Positions 1-9,605 of a stretch of 64,000 bases of DNA are shown here, in pieces. The stretch's first letter is position 1; each line of letters begins with the position of its first letter. The notes beneath the pieces are model-generated. The model searched no databases, had not been told where the DNA came from, and saw nothing but the letters and a program-made list of their open reading frames with translations. Source of the stretch: Certhia americana (lineage: Eukaryota; Chordata; Aves; Passeriformes; Certhiidae); contig CM031879.1 of NCBI GenBank assembly GCA_018697195.1, positions 42,457,378 through 42,521,377 on the forward strand, written 5' to 3'. The translations under genes were made by a program, and so were the position numbers.

Positions 1-156
1 ATTTACGAGAATCTACAATAATACCTGATTCCATTGCATTTTTTTTTTTCCTCCTAACTGGAGTAGTTGAAGTGCACAGCCTCTATGGTGCAGCCAGGCT
101 CATCTCTTGCAGAGATGCCTTCCTGCATGGCACATGTTTCAACACATTGCTGGTAC

Positions 157-340
157 CTATTGACATCTGCTGATGCATTGAGAAAATTAAGCTCATGACC
201 TCTATGTTCAGCTGCTGAATGGTCTGGATAAGATCAAGCACCTTAAAGCCTGTTAAGTTCACTTGGATGATGTGAAATGCCAACACTGTGCTGTGAACTC
301 CTGACTCACAGGTAGTGCAGCAAGGAGTGGTGAACACGAG
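157..340 (-). CDS. Possible coding exon near the left edge
   Basis: On the minus strand the acceptor GAACATTTTCTTGCCAG precedes an open frame of 86 codons ending in a TGA at about position 83. A moderate donor, ATAG/GTACCA, at 157 would end an exon of 184 nt. The peptide starts LVFTTPCCTTCESGVHS and continues through VLDLIQTIQQLNIEVMSL, which is cysteine-rich then amphipathic. It has mixed composition and no simple repeat, but I could not match it to a family. The plus strand of the same stretch has stops in all three frames. If it is real, the minus-strand gene extends beyond the left edge of the window. Confidence 0.18.
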
Positions 341-345
341 CTGGC

Positions 346-3128
346 AAGAAAATGTTCACCAGAGGTCGGTGGATTTCCCACAGAATAACAGGCAGCAAAG
401 GCATTTCCATTCAGCCTGAGACAATCTGTCACTTGACAGAATTATATTCTGAGAATATAAAACTCACAAAGAAGTTTCCATCCTGCCCAATTTGTTATTT
501 AGTACTTTGCTATGCTGTGTTGATTCTATTTATTCTTAGGTTTCTTGCAGAGTTGTTCTAAGGACATTTTCCCTTCCCTTCACAGGTATTGCTTGGACAT
601 CCTAAATCTGTCACAGTTCCCTGGGGATCAGCTGCCACCTGAAGCCTGCCCAGATGGTCAGGACCTAACCTGCAGGGTTAGGAAATGGCTTCATACAGGT
701 GAATGAACAGGACACAAATGATTCTGTATGAGAACAGCCCAGTAACAATAATAGCTTATAAACAAAAAATGTGAAAGTAGTATTAAAATGTACATCCTCA
801 GCATTGGAGGGGGGAAGGGGAACAGACAAAAAAGATTAGGAAGCTTATTTTTTGTGGAGACAAGTTATGAACTACACTCTACTCTGAATACATTATTCTA
901 CTGTTCTCTGATGCCCTTAGCTGTGATCATAACTAGAGTTAGTGAACTACCAGTGGGATCCAAATTGGTAACTCCTATGTGCCTTTAACTAGTCTGCTTC
1001 CTTCATTAAGTACAAGTAATAAATACAGAAAAACAAAAATAACAAAAAAAACCCCATAATCCCCCCCCCCAAACAACACCCCCAAAACATAAACCAAAAC
1101 CAACCAAGAGCAAGTAAACCAAACCCCAGAAATACCTGCAGACAGCAATGTTATTAATTGATATGATTTGTGTGCCTCAGACAGTAATTCAGTTCTTTTT
1201 AAATAGGACAACCAGCCTACTAAGTGAGTGCCATGTTGTCTCTTACTTGACTGAAAACCACATATAACCGTAAGGAGACTTGCAACACTGCCAGTGAAAG
1301 TTATTTTATTCTGCCATGGTAAGAACTCTGGAAAAATGAAATCTGGGAAAAAGTAAGCATTTAAAAATACTTGCTCAGAATAAGGGAGAAGATTTTCACA
1401 TATAGAAGTTTTGTGTACATAAAAATTAATACTCGAAGTCCAAGTATTATAAAAGGTAAGTTCTGTGCCATGGTTCTACTTTAGCCAAGGGAAACTAAGA
1501 TAAAGAATGTTAACTTTCAACTTCTGTACAGAAAGTCCTGCTACTTACTATCATGCCAATGTATCCAGTTAAAACAAGCATACTAAAAGTCACAAGTGTA
1601 ATGTGACATTACGTGACATTTTTCTAATCTAGCGATCAGCAGGTTATTGAAGCCAGAAGACATAAGTCTGTGTGACAGTGGTGAGCAGCCTCACTGATAA
1701 ACACCCTATCCAGATCCCATCACACACCATTCTGCTCTAGTCCCTGCAAACAAATGGTACAGCAGATCCAGCCAGCTGTTCTCTTGAACAATAAAAACAA
1801 TGAGCTTAAGCACATTTATGTTTTGTCTGTGGCTATATGGCCTGAGAGGATTTCTCTCTCACCATGAGGACCCTAGACCACTTAGGGTTAACATCAGTAT
1901 TTTAAAAACCTACTAAAGAGTCAAGATCCTTCAGTCAGAAAGCAAAGCATAGTATAATATGATTGAAGTGAGATGCTCCATTTGACAGTGTTGCACATTG
2001 CTTAGTCCTTAGTGGAACAACTAAGGAGCAACTCAGAGTACAATCCACTGCAAACATCTCTAACGTGAAAGTAACAGCAAATGGCTGGCAAATGAGCTCA
2101 AATGAAATAAATACATAAATGAGCATATGCTGATTCTTTGCCATATTTCAGAGTTTAACTGAGGCCCCAGTGGCCCATGAGGGCAGCCACTGCTTTCATG
2201 CAAATGGAACAAGCATACTGAATATATTTTTCCCAAGTCTTTTTTTATCTGCACTGAGAATTAGCCAACACACTATTTTCTAGTCTTGATATGATACTGA
2301 AGAACTTGCTCAGCTGCCTATTAGCCACAAGAAATGGTAAGAAGATGAGTGACACATCTTTTAATGAAGAAATAAAAAAAAAGTGAAAACCCATTTAGAG
2401 AGAACTCAAACGCACATATATCACACAAGACCATGGGGAAGGGAAACAATTTCTCATCTCCCTCCTCAGGATATCTTCACAGATTAGTAGTCTGCTTGTA
2501 GGAATCCTATCCATTTCCCAATAATCCCTCAGGAAAGACTGTATGAAAGGCAGATACACTCACTGGAAAGAACATATGGGTAATAGATCTCTATGCATCA
2601 TTAGAAAAAGAGAATATGAATCAATGCAACTAGTAATACAACTGTATCACATCCTGGCAGCTAGACAGATGGGCTCCTAATGAGGAAATCAGAAGCAACT
2701 GGAGTTGTCTCCCTGCACAATATTAGTCCCCAAATTGTATTTTGTCACAGAACAAAGGTAGACTGACTTGCTGTACCCAGCACTCAATTCTGGAGCTTAG
2801 AGGACCACAACAGGAGTCACCAGCCTTTCATTTTCTAAAGCACTCCAATAGGCTCGTGGTTTCCTCATATATAGCACCTTCTCATGGTGTCCAAGAATGT
2901 CCAAGAAAGCCAAGACCCCAAAATGCAAGATCTGGCATAAAATTACTTTGAATGCTCAAAGCAGAGCCACAGCAGGAATGTGGCCGGAGAGGAATGTGGA
3001 AGCAGAGGACACAGGGCAGTGAGAGGAAGGACAGATGTACATGTGATACCCATGAAGTCGTCCTTGTCTTTCTGCCCTCCCAAGCATACACACAGGAGAT
3101 TAAAGGGAACAAGGGCACTCAAAGGCAG
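346..3128. other. No gene seen; noncoding with an A/C-rich tract at 1,020-1,110
   Basis: I see no supportable exon here. Positions 1,020-1,110 are an A/C tract including a run of ten C at 1,060-1,069, which would be G10 on the minus strand. A minus-strand donor ATA/GTAAGT at 1,548 follows a weak acceptor and a short hydrophobic reading. A good acceptor and donor pair around 1,700-1,750 on the minus strand encloses stops in all three frames. Neither is called. Confidence 0.6.
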
Positions 3129-3672
3129 TCACAAAATCATAGAGTTATATAGATTAGAAAAGACCTTTAATTTCATAAAATCCAACCACTGAACTAACAC
3201 AGCAAGTGCACCACTAAAACCTGTCCCAAAGAGCCACATCTACACATCTTCTAAATACCACCAGGGATGGTGACTCAACAAGTTCCCTGAGCAGGCTGTT
3301 CCAGTGTTTCACAGCCTTTTAATTGAAGAAATTTTTTGTATTATCCAATCTAAACCTCCTCTGGTGCAAGTTAAGGTTGTTTCTTCTCACCCTATCGCAT
3401 CTTACTTTGAAGAGGTCAAAAACCACATGGCTACACCCTCCTCTCCAGATGAAACAACCCCAGCTCCCTCAGCCACTCCATGTAATAGTTGTGCTTCTGG
3501 CTCTTCACCAGCTCTATTGCCTTTCTCTGGACGTGCCCAGCACCCCAATGTCGTTTTTGCAGTAAGGGGCCCAGAACTGGACATAGGATTTGAGGTGTGG
3601 CCTCCCCAGTGCCAAGTACAAGGGACAGTCAGTGCCCTGGTCCTGCTGGCCACACCGTTGCTGACACAAGCC
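3129..3672 (-). mobile_element. CR1 LINE, 5'-truncated 3' fragment
   Basis: The left end reads as the reverse complement of the CR1 3' terminus (AATCATAGAG-like octamer remnants, then AAAAGACCTTTAATTTCAT and TCCAACC). It is followed by the usual CR1 order in reverse: CACCAGGGATGGTGACTCAA, CCTCTGGTGCAAG, CAGCTCCCTCAGCCACTCC, TTCACCAGCTCTATTGCCTT and GTCCTGCTGGCCACACC. The element therefore lies on the minus strand with its 3' end at 3,129, and breaks off near 3,672. It is diverged, with several short deletions relative to the copy at 48.1 kb. Open frames of 113-132 codons across it are by-products. Confidence 0.92.
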
Positions 3673-3888
3673 CTAATCAGTTGCAATTCAAGATGGGGAT
3701 GAGGTAGCACAAGGTATGGAAATGCCTGACAGCTGGGGTACATACATATTCTGTACCTATATATACAAATACTCTAGTTCACAACTTCCAGAAATTTAGA
3801 AAGAAGCTGGTAGATTCAGCACACATAAGGGAAGTGGGCTGTACAGTAGCGGAAATGAGAAGTTTTATTAATTACTGAGACAACTCAC

Positions 3889-4097
3889 TGAGGCATAGAA
3901 ATTTCACATCTATGCAATTTAGAAATGAAACACCAAAAAGGAGATGATGATCTGCAGCAGTATTTCCTAACAAGGTTAATAAGAAGTTATTTATTTCCCT
4001 AAAGAGAAGAGAGATTTCCAAAACTAATTCAAAAAAGCCCCTACGCCTCAGTTTAGTTACTAGCCAAGTTTTGTAGGAGGGTTTCTCTTCTGCTTTC
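3889..4097 (-). CDS. Possible coding exon; 3' boundary uncertain (3,889 or 4,061)
   Basis: On the minus strand the acceptor GCTGTCTGCCCTCCCCAG is excellent. The open frame begins one base into a codon, as required by the candidate at 5,000, and reads KAEEKPSYKTWL. It then either splices at CTA/GTAACT (exon 4,061-4,097, 37 nt) or continues for 69 codons to the strong donor CTCA/GTGAGT at 3,889. The longer version has a leucine-rich stretch that looks less protein-like. No family is recognised. Confidence 0.2.
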
Positions 4098-4449
4098 CTG
4101 GGGAGGGCAGACAGCTCAGTAATCAAAGTGGAAAACTGATCTCATAAAGGCTTCTGTTCTGTTAGCTACAGTTCCTTGCTGAAGAAAGGCAGTATTTCAT
4201 TCTGGCGAACAACTACATCAGTATTTCAGGTCTCTGCATGAGTGACTGCAGGACACTTTTAACAATGGTATAAATGTCTCTCATTTATATCATTATTTAA
4301 CATGGAGGAGGCTCGTGTCCACACCCAGAGATATGAGACTGCAATCACGATACCTGGAGGTGCTCAGGAGTGTCCTGCCTGCATTTTCATCAGATCTCTT
4401 CAAATACAATTGGCTTTTATAAGCAAAGGTCACAATAATGCTCAGCCAT

Positions 4450-4505
4450 AAATATTGGTTAACTAGCATCTTCATAAATCTGCACTAACTGTTCTAAAAA
4501 AACAG
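4450..4505. repeat. Dispersed repeat, copy A (partner at 5,741)
   Basis: The segment around ATAAATCTGCACTAACTGTT matches the segment near 5,743-5,790 over roughly 47 positions with a handful of differences, in direct orientation and about 1.3 kb apart. Similarity fades on both sides. The family is not recognised; it may be an old SINE or LTR remnant or a local duplication. Confidence 0.6.
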
Positions 4506-4999
4506 CTTTCACATGAATAAATTAAGGTTTATAATACTCATGAGATTTAAGCAAAAATTAGCCAGCCAGTATAGGTAAAACAATAACACATTTCATAGAA
4601 AAAACCCTCCTCATTTATTACTGACACCTCTGAATGTTATCAAATATTTAAAAATAATTAAAATTAATTGCAACATTGTAACTGGTTAACATCATGCTCT
4701 TACTCCCAGAATTTTTTCAAAATTAAACATTTCAAGCATTTATCTTTCTATGAAAATTTCTCCCCAGACCTAGCTTTATTTTAGGGTGAATTCCCATTTG
4801 GTCTTGAATCCTATTTCTATCCTACTTTGTAATGACTTGCTTAGTATGCATAGGCAGCAAAAATCCATACTGTAGGTAGCCTCGTGACTTCTGTTTTTCT
4901 AGTTCTGTTCCCTGATCCTTCTCTTTTTATGTAAGTATTTTCTAAGATGCTAAAATCACAGATGAAAACTGCCAAAGTTTCTAATTTAGGTTTAATTAC

Positions 5000-5156
5000 C
5001 TCTCATTCAACCTGCATCTATAAGTAGACTGGTCTGCTCTCTTTTTAAAATATTTTAAAGTACTTAAAGTTTCTCCTTCAGAATCAAGGACTCTATCTTC
5101 AATAGCTACAAGATTTTTCTTCACCAGGCTCAGTGAATTTTTACAGTGAATTTTTA
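5000..5156 (-). CDS. Possible 157-nt coding exon, charged and cysteine-containing
   Basis: On the minus strand a strong acceptor (GCTTTCTTTTACATCTCTAG) opens 157 nt whose open frame carries 51 whole codons. It includes NSLSLVKKNLVAIEDRVLD and later YFKKRADQSTYRCRLNE, ending at GAG AG/GTAATT with an in-frame TAA immediately inside the intron. Of the candidates it reads most like soluble protein, with mixed charges, few low-complexity runs and two cysteines. It begins in phase 1, matching the donor at 7,586, and ends in phase 2, matching the acceptor at 4,098. A 13-bp direct duplication (5,131-5,156) lies at its 5' edge and adds four codons. The family is not recognised. Confidence 0.25.
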
Positions 5157-5157
5157 C
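5131..5157. repeat. 13-bp direct tandem duplication
   Basis: The unit CAGTGAATTTTTA occurs twice head to tail. It sits at the 5' edge of the possible minus-strand exon at 5,000-5,156. Confidence 0.8.
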
Positions 5158-5740
5158 TAGAGATGTAAAAGAAAGCAACTTCTTTTTAATGGTAGTGCTG
5201 AGAAAGAAAAAGGCAAAACAGCTTCATTTGTGGGAAAGAAAACTTAATGGCATGCAAAGAAGATCTCTGAAATATGCAGTTGCCACTTAGAAAGGCTGCA
5301 CAATCTGTGATTAATATTATCAGGGACTTGATACTACTGCCACCAGAGGGTTGAAGTTTTACTATTTAAAGAGAACATATAGGTTGAGAGAACTCAGGAC
5401 ATTAGCTGTATGGTTCAGACACAGCGTATGTCCTAGTTTCTCCACAAAGTTTCATTAAATCAAGCTTCCTGTTGTTGGCCCTCCATAAGCTTTGCTCTTT
5501 CTCAATAAGACTTTAATAGTATTTAGTTTACTGACACAGTTACAGTTTCCATTAAAGTGCATGCTACCTACGTGACTCCTTTGCATGCTGAGTATCTGAT
5601 TTTGCTGCAGTATAAATCCACTCCCTGGCCCACAGGCAAGGCAGGAACTTAGCATTTCAAGCTACCAGAAGGAGATACTGACCAGAACCCTTCAGCCTGG
5701 GACTAGACCACAGTCTCCACCTAAAGAAAAGTTTGTGTAA

Positions 5741-5795
5741 GTACTGGCTAACTGGTATCTCCATAAGTCTGCACTAACTGTTCTTAAAAGCAGTA
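5741..5795. repeat. Dispersed repeat, copy B (partner at 4,450)
   Basis: It carries CATAAGTCTGCACTAACTGT and flanks shared with copy A near 4,455-4,500. The differences are mostly transitions, as expected of neutral decay. On the minus strand both copies read a short similar peptide ending in a stop, but this is too short to call coding. Confidence 0.6.
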
Positions 5796-6386
5796 TTATT
5801 TTATACTCAGCATCCTGCTGATTGATGATGAAAGAAATATGCCGTGCAACAAAACCCTGAACAATGTCATATCTAAAAATAGCCAGCAGTTCAGACAAGT
5901 GCAGTAATAGCACTATAATATTGGTACTAATTACAGGCCAACAGATTGCAGACCAATTGCAGACCTTGGAGCTAAGAGCCAATTTCTGAAACGAGCCAGA
6001 ACAAGATGTACTCAGAAAGACAAAACACTCTTGGATACTATCAAGAAGATATCTGCATCAGATCAGCCTCATACTGCGATGCAAGGAGAACCTCTTAAGC
6101 CATTAGTAAAGCTGCAGTACCTAATTATTTTTAATAGCCCTTGATATGAACACCAGTGCCAACGTACTTATTTATAAGACTACTGAGTAATTTTCAGGGG
6201 CCAGCACTGGGCTCCACAATGCTAGACTTCCGTTTACAGGAGCAGGCAGGCTGAAACAAAAGCACAGTTTTAAAATCATAGTACAGATTCACCTGCCACA
6301 TCAGGGATCATCTTCCCAGAGCTGCTCACTAACTACCAACAGAACTTCAGCAAGCACAGGTCAGAGTGCTCGGTAATTATAACAAA

Positions 6387-6422
6387 GCTGCATCACCATG
6401 CACTGAATCATGGTGATACAGC
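6387..6422. repeat. Inverted repeat / hairpin
   Basis: GCTG, one mismatch, ATCACCATG, then an 8-nt loop, CATGGTGAT, one mismatch, CAGC. The arms pair over 13 of 14 positions. It is isolated, with no obvious miRNA-length flanking stem. Confidence 0.7.
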
Positions 6423-7585
6423 ATGCACAGGGAGGAAAAGTTTAAAAGTGCCCTTCAGCACTCTTTGCACAGGAGATGAAGGGAACAGAGCTGGGAGTAC
6501 CACGGGCAAGCAGAGACCTTGCAAGAGAGGAGTGGGAATGAAAAGGGAGGCTTGAATAGACCTTGAAGGTCAATCAAAGATGGGAGAGAATGGCAAAGTG
6601 CATTTGCCAGGAAACTCGGGAAAGAGGATGCTCCTGACACACAAGAGAATGGTCAGCCCTCTCAGAGGAAGAGCAAAAGGAAAATCAAAGGCTGAGAAGG
6701 AAGCAAGAAATCACTGAAACAAGGAAGCTTCTATAATGCTCAGCTGCAGCCAGGAAAAAGCACATCCTGGAATACACATTTTTTCTAGCTGTCCACACTT
6801 CTCCCTGCCATCCTCACTCACAGGAGCAGCAAGATAAAATCTGTGTTGAAAAGCCACTTGCTTTTTCCTAGGTGAGCAGGACCTGCTATGCTTCTCGGAA
6901 CAACAACAACAAAAAAAAATATCCTGGACTTCTGCTTACTCTTGCAGGGAACTTGGTCAGAGGATACCACCAAAGCGTTATTTTTGGTGGATGCTGAAGG
7001 ATATGGAAAAAAATGACAATGGTTAAAAAAATATATTGCATTCACCTGAATGAAGAAAATGGCACTTGCCACTGCTATCCATCTAACATTCCAGCTGTGT
7101 TTTTCTTTACAATGTCACTTTCAAGCTCCTGTACCCTGCATTTTCTGCAAGGGCATTACTGTGGGATCATCAGAATCTTAATCAGCACTTAATACATTTA
7201 AAATGCATCTTTAATCAATAAATTTTCCAGTTGGATCACTCAGTTCTTCTACACAAATTTCCTAAGAAGAGAGAAAAAGACTCCTCCTCTGGAAAGCAGG
7301 AGTAGTCTGGCCTACTGAATTCCTGTGTCTTGTATTTGGGAAGTCTTGGTGATTGTCAGCTCAGACCTAAGTTGTTCAAACATTTTTTTATGCTTAAGTT
7401 TTTCCCAGAATTAAGGCTCCCACCCAGACGGGTGTCTTTTGCATTCAAACCTGGTCTAGAGGTAAGTGCATGCCCAAAGAAAAGGCATCTTTGCCCTCCC
7501 CCTTCCAGGCTAGGCACACTAGCACAGCATGCTGTTTCTCAATAGGCAGCAACTCGTGCCTAGCTGCCCCCACAGGAATACTCAC

Positions 7586-7619
7586 CAGCACTATGTAGGT
7601 AATTTCTTAACACATAGGC
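7586..7619 (-). CDS. Possible 34-nt microexon
   Basis: The minus strand shows a strong acceptor (TCACCCTTGTCCTTTGCAG), 34 nt, then the strong donor CTG/GTGAGTATT. Two of the three frames contain stops; the open one reads AYVLRNYLHSA in phase 0 and leaves a single G. That G would complete GTA with the first two bases of the candidate at 5,156. Splice-site quality at both ends is the best of the set, but the exon is short enough that an open frame means little. No domain can be named. Confidence 0.2.
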
Positions 7620-8623
7620 CTGCAAAGGACAAGGGTGAAAGGACATTTGTGTTTCTGGATTCATGTTTTTGAGCAGAAGGGAGTCTGAAGGCAAATTTGG
7701 GAGCCAAATCCCTTCCCCAAGCCTGTCAGATAGGAGGCAAAACAATCACAGTCACATGTCCCATCCTGCATTCCTTTCAAGAACAAAACCAATTTTTGTC
7801 ATGTATTACAAAAAGTTTTATTCTTTTTCCTCAAAAGAGACCAGGTCCTAGCTACCCCACCAGCAAACAGAAAGAACCAAACTATTTGCTTGAATCTTGC
7901 CCTCAAAATAGATTAATCCCTTTTACCCCCTCAAATTCTAGACAAATAATTCAGCCCAAGTCAGAAATTCAGAATTATCATCTCCACTCAGACATTTAAA
8001 GGGTTGCACACTTATTATTATAAATCCTTCCAACACACTATTCCAGCTCTCATAACTGCTGGCCCAGTATCCAGAAAGTGTCATCAGATGAACATATCAC
8101 CTGTCAGTGGAGAAATAACATTGCCAAACTTGAAAGTTTTTAGCCCTCCTAGAGAAAACACGAAATGGGATCTCAGTACATTCAACAGCTCAAGAATCAA
8201 TATAAGATGAATGAGGAAAGCCATTTTCTTTGGATCAGTATCAGTTTTCAAACAGTTGACATCAGCAATTCTGCTATTTGTGCCAAAATATCACTTGTAC
8301 AGAATGTAACTACACCTACACTCTAAAAAATTAGAAAGGAAATAGAGTACAGTTGGAGCTAGTCATAAATATGAAAAAGTAGATAAATAATAGAGAAATG
8401 CTAACCTTACCTCCCTTCCTGTGCCCACTAAAATTTCAAATATGCCTAGTGGTCCTTTCTATACTATATTTTATAGGTATTTTTCCATTACATGAATTTA
8501 AAAGAATACATTTGAATTCTGCTCATGGAAAATTTTCTCCCCTCATTGAGCAGAATGGCATCTATTGAAAACAAAACCAGAACTTGCCAGTGAAGTTATG
8601 CTTCAATTCAAGCCATTTTTTTG

Positions 8624-8781
8624 TTACAAACTAGGATATTTGCATCTTGTAAATCGACCCAGAGCCATTTTCCTTTTGAGCACTGTCCTGCAAACATTCT
8701 TGCATCTATAGGACTTTCTTTGCATTAATTTAGAGTGGTAATTCTCATAAGCAAAAATTGCATACGTGGTTCCATCTACTG
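8624..8781 (-). CDS. Possible exon (terminal, or 3' boundary unclear)
   Basis: On the minus strand a textbook acceptor stands before 8,781: a CTAAC branch-like motif, a long pyrimidine tract, then GTTTCAG. It opens a frame reading VDGTTYAIFAYENYHSKLMQ and continuing through a basic, cysteine-containing stretch to a TAA at 8,624. The two bases before the valine codon match the phase left by the 9,103-9,160 candidate. No strong donor leaves phase 0 for the next candidate at 7,619; the usable sites (GTATGC near 8,766 and GTAACA near 8,627) leave phase 2. So this would have to be a terminal coding exon of a shorter transcript, or an intervening exon is missing, or it is chance. The peptide is not recognised. 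Confidence 0.18.
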
Positions 8782-9102
8782 CTGAAACAGGAAAAGAAAC
8801 AAACATCAAGATTAGAAGTGTTAGAAGAGTGTGGTGCTCCTCAGCTGTGGTCAGGATCTGGGCCATAGCCTGCTCTCAAATCACATTCCAAACTGTCTGC
8901 AGAAATCATCTCTCAACACATGAGGGGACTCATAGCTCGCAGCGTAAGAAATGTGATTTATGGACACCACAAGGCATCATTTACTCTCATTTCATTACAC
9001 TTCATAACTCCTAGGTGAAAAAAAGTATTCTACGCTATCCAGTTTGTTAGAGTCACGTTATACTAATAGCAGAGACTAACCCATCAAACCACGTTCACTT
9101 AC

Positions 9103-9160
9103 TCCAATTAATAAATGTAAAGAGATATAAACCCAAGATCAGAAGAATGGGAGACAAAAA
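9103..9160 (-). CDS. Possible 58-nt exon encoding a hydrophobic segment
   Basis: On the minus strand a very good acceptor (pyrimidine tract ending TTTTTCCATTCAG) is followed by 58 nt with only one open frame, FLSPILLILGLYLFTFINW, then the strong donor GGA/GTAAGT. It starts in phase 0 and leaves one base, an A. The peptide would form a membrane helix. The phase agrees with the next candidate to the left at 8,781, giving a threonine at the junction. The main doubt is that the exon is itself T-rich, so a hydrophobic reading is expected by chance, and no family is recognised. Confidence 0.18.
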
Positions 9161-9529
9161 CTGAATGGAAAAACATCACATAGAAAAGCGATGTTCCTCC
9201 GTCAAAGGAGGATTTATTCATAAAACAGGAAAAGAAAATTTCCAAGCTGCTCAAAATAATTTCTGGAGCCAGAAATTAATACAGCACGATCCATATACAA
9301 GCCCAGTGATTCAGTCAGACTCACTACCCCTCTCACTCATGAGCAAACTCTTGAGAAGTGCATTGCTGAAGGGTTGACAGGCCTTACAGCTCCATGAGAA
9401 GACTTTGGTGTGGATTAAGTGTCATTTTGCAGAGGTGAAGCAAATATCGTACCTACTAACATGCAGATTTGTTCTAAATTCACTGAAAGAACATCTGCGG
9501 GTGGAAAACACATCCTTGCGCATTCCCTG

Positions 9530-9605
9530 AAAGTACTCAAGGCCTGACTGGATGAGGCTTTGAGCAACATGGTCTACTGGAAACCACACTGTGATTCTAT
9601 GAAAA
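9530..9605 (+). mobile_element. CR1 LINE 3'-end remnant
   Basis: The plus strand carries the sense CR1 3' region (GGCCTGACTGGATGAGGCTT, then TGAGCAACATGGTCTACTGG) and ends in GTGATTCTATG, the CR1 terminal octamer. The usual segment between these parts is deleted. Orientation is opposite to the other CR1 copies. Confidence 0.8.

Larger units (their letters stand above)
5158..7585. other. No gene seen; contains repeat copy B and one strong hairpin
   Basis: The stretch is noncoding as far as I can tell. A 96-codon minus-strand frame at 5,692-5,982 overlaps the dispersed repeat and lacks good splice sites on both sides. The only other structure is the inverted repeat at 6,387-6,422. Confidence 0.5.

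Noticed and set aside
1680..1755. Good minus-strand acceptor and donor pair
   Set aside because: All three frames between them contain stop codons.
2553..2601. 27-nt minus-strand microexon candidate with a strong donor
   Set aside because: The acceptor is only fair and the exon is too short to judge; it does not fit the phase of its neighbours.
3304..3743. Frames of 113-132 codons on both strands at 3.3-3.7 kb
   Set aside because: They lie inside a decayed CR1 3' fragment.
4350..4407. Extra minus-strand exon between the candidates at 5.0 and 4.1 kb
   Set aside because: The donor (CAG/GTATCG) and phases fit, but the acceptor has no proper pyrimidine tract and the reading starts next to the dispersed repeat.
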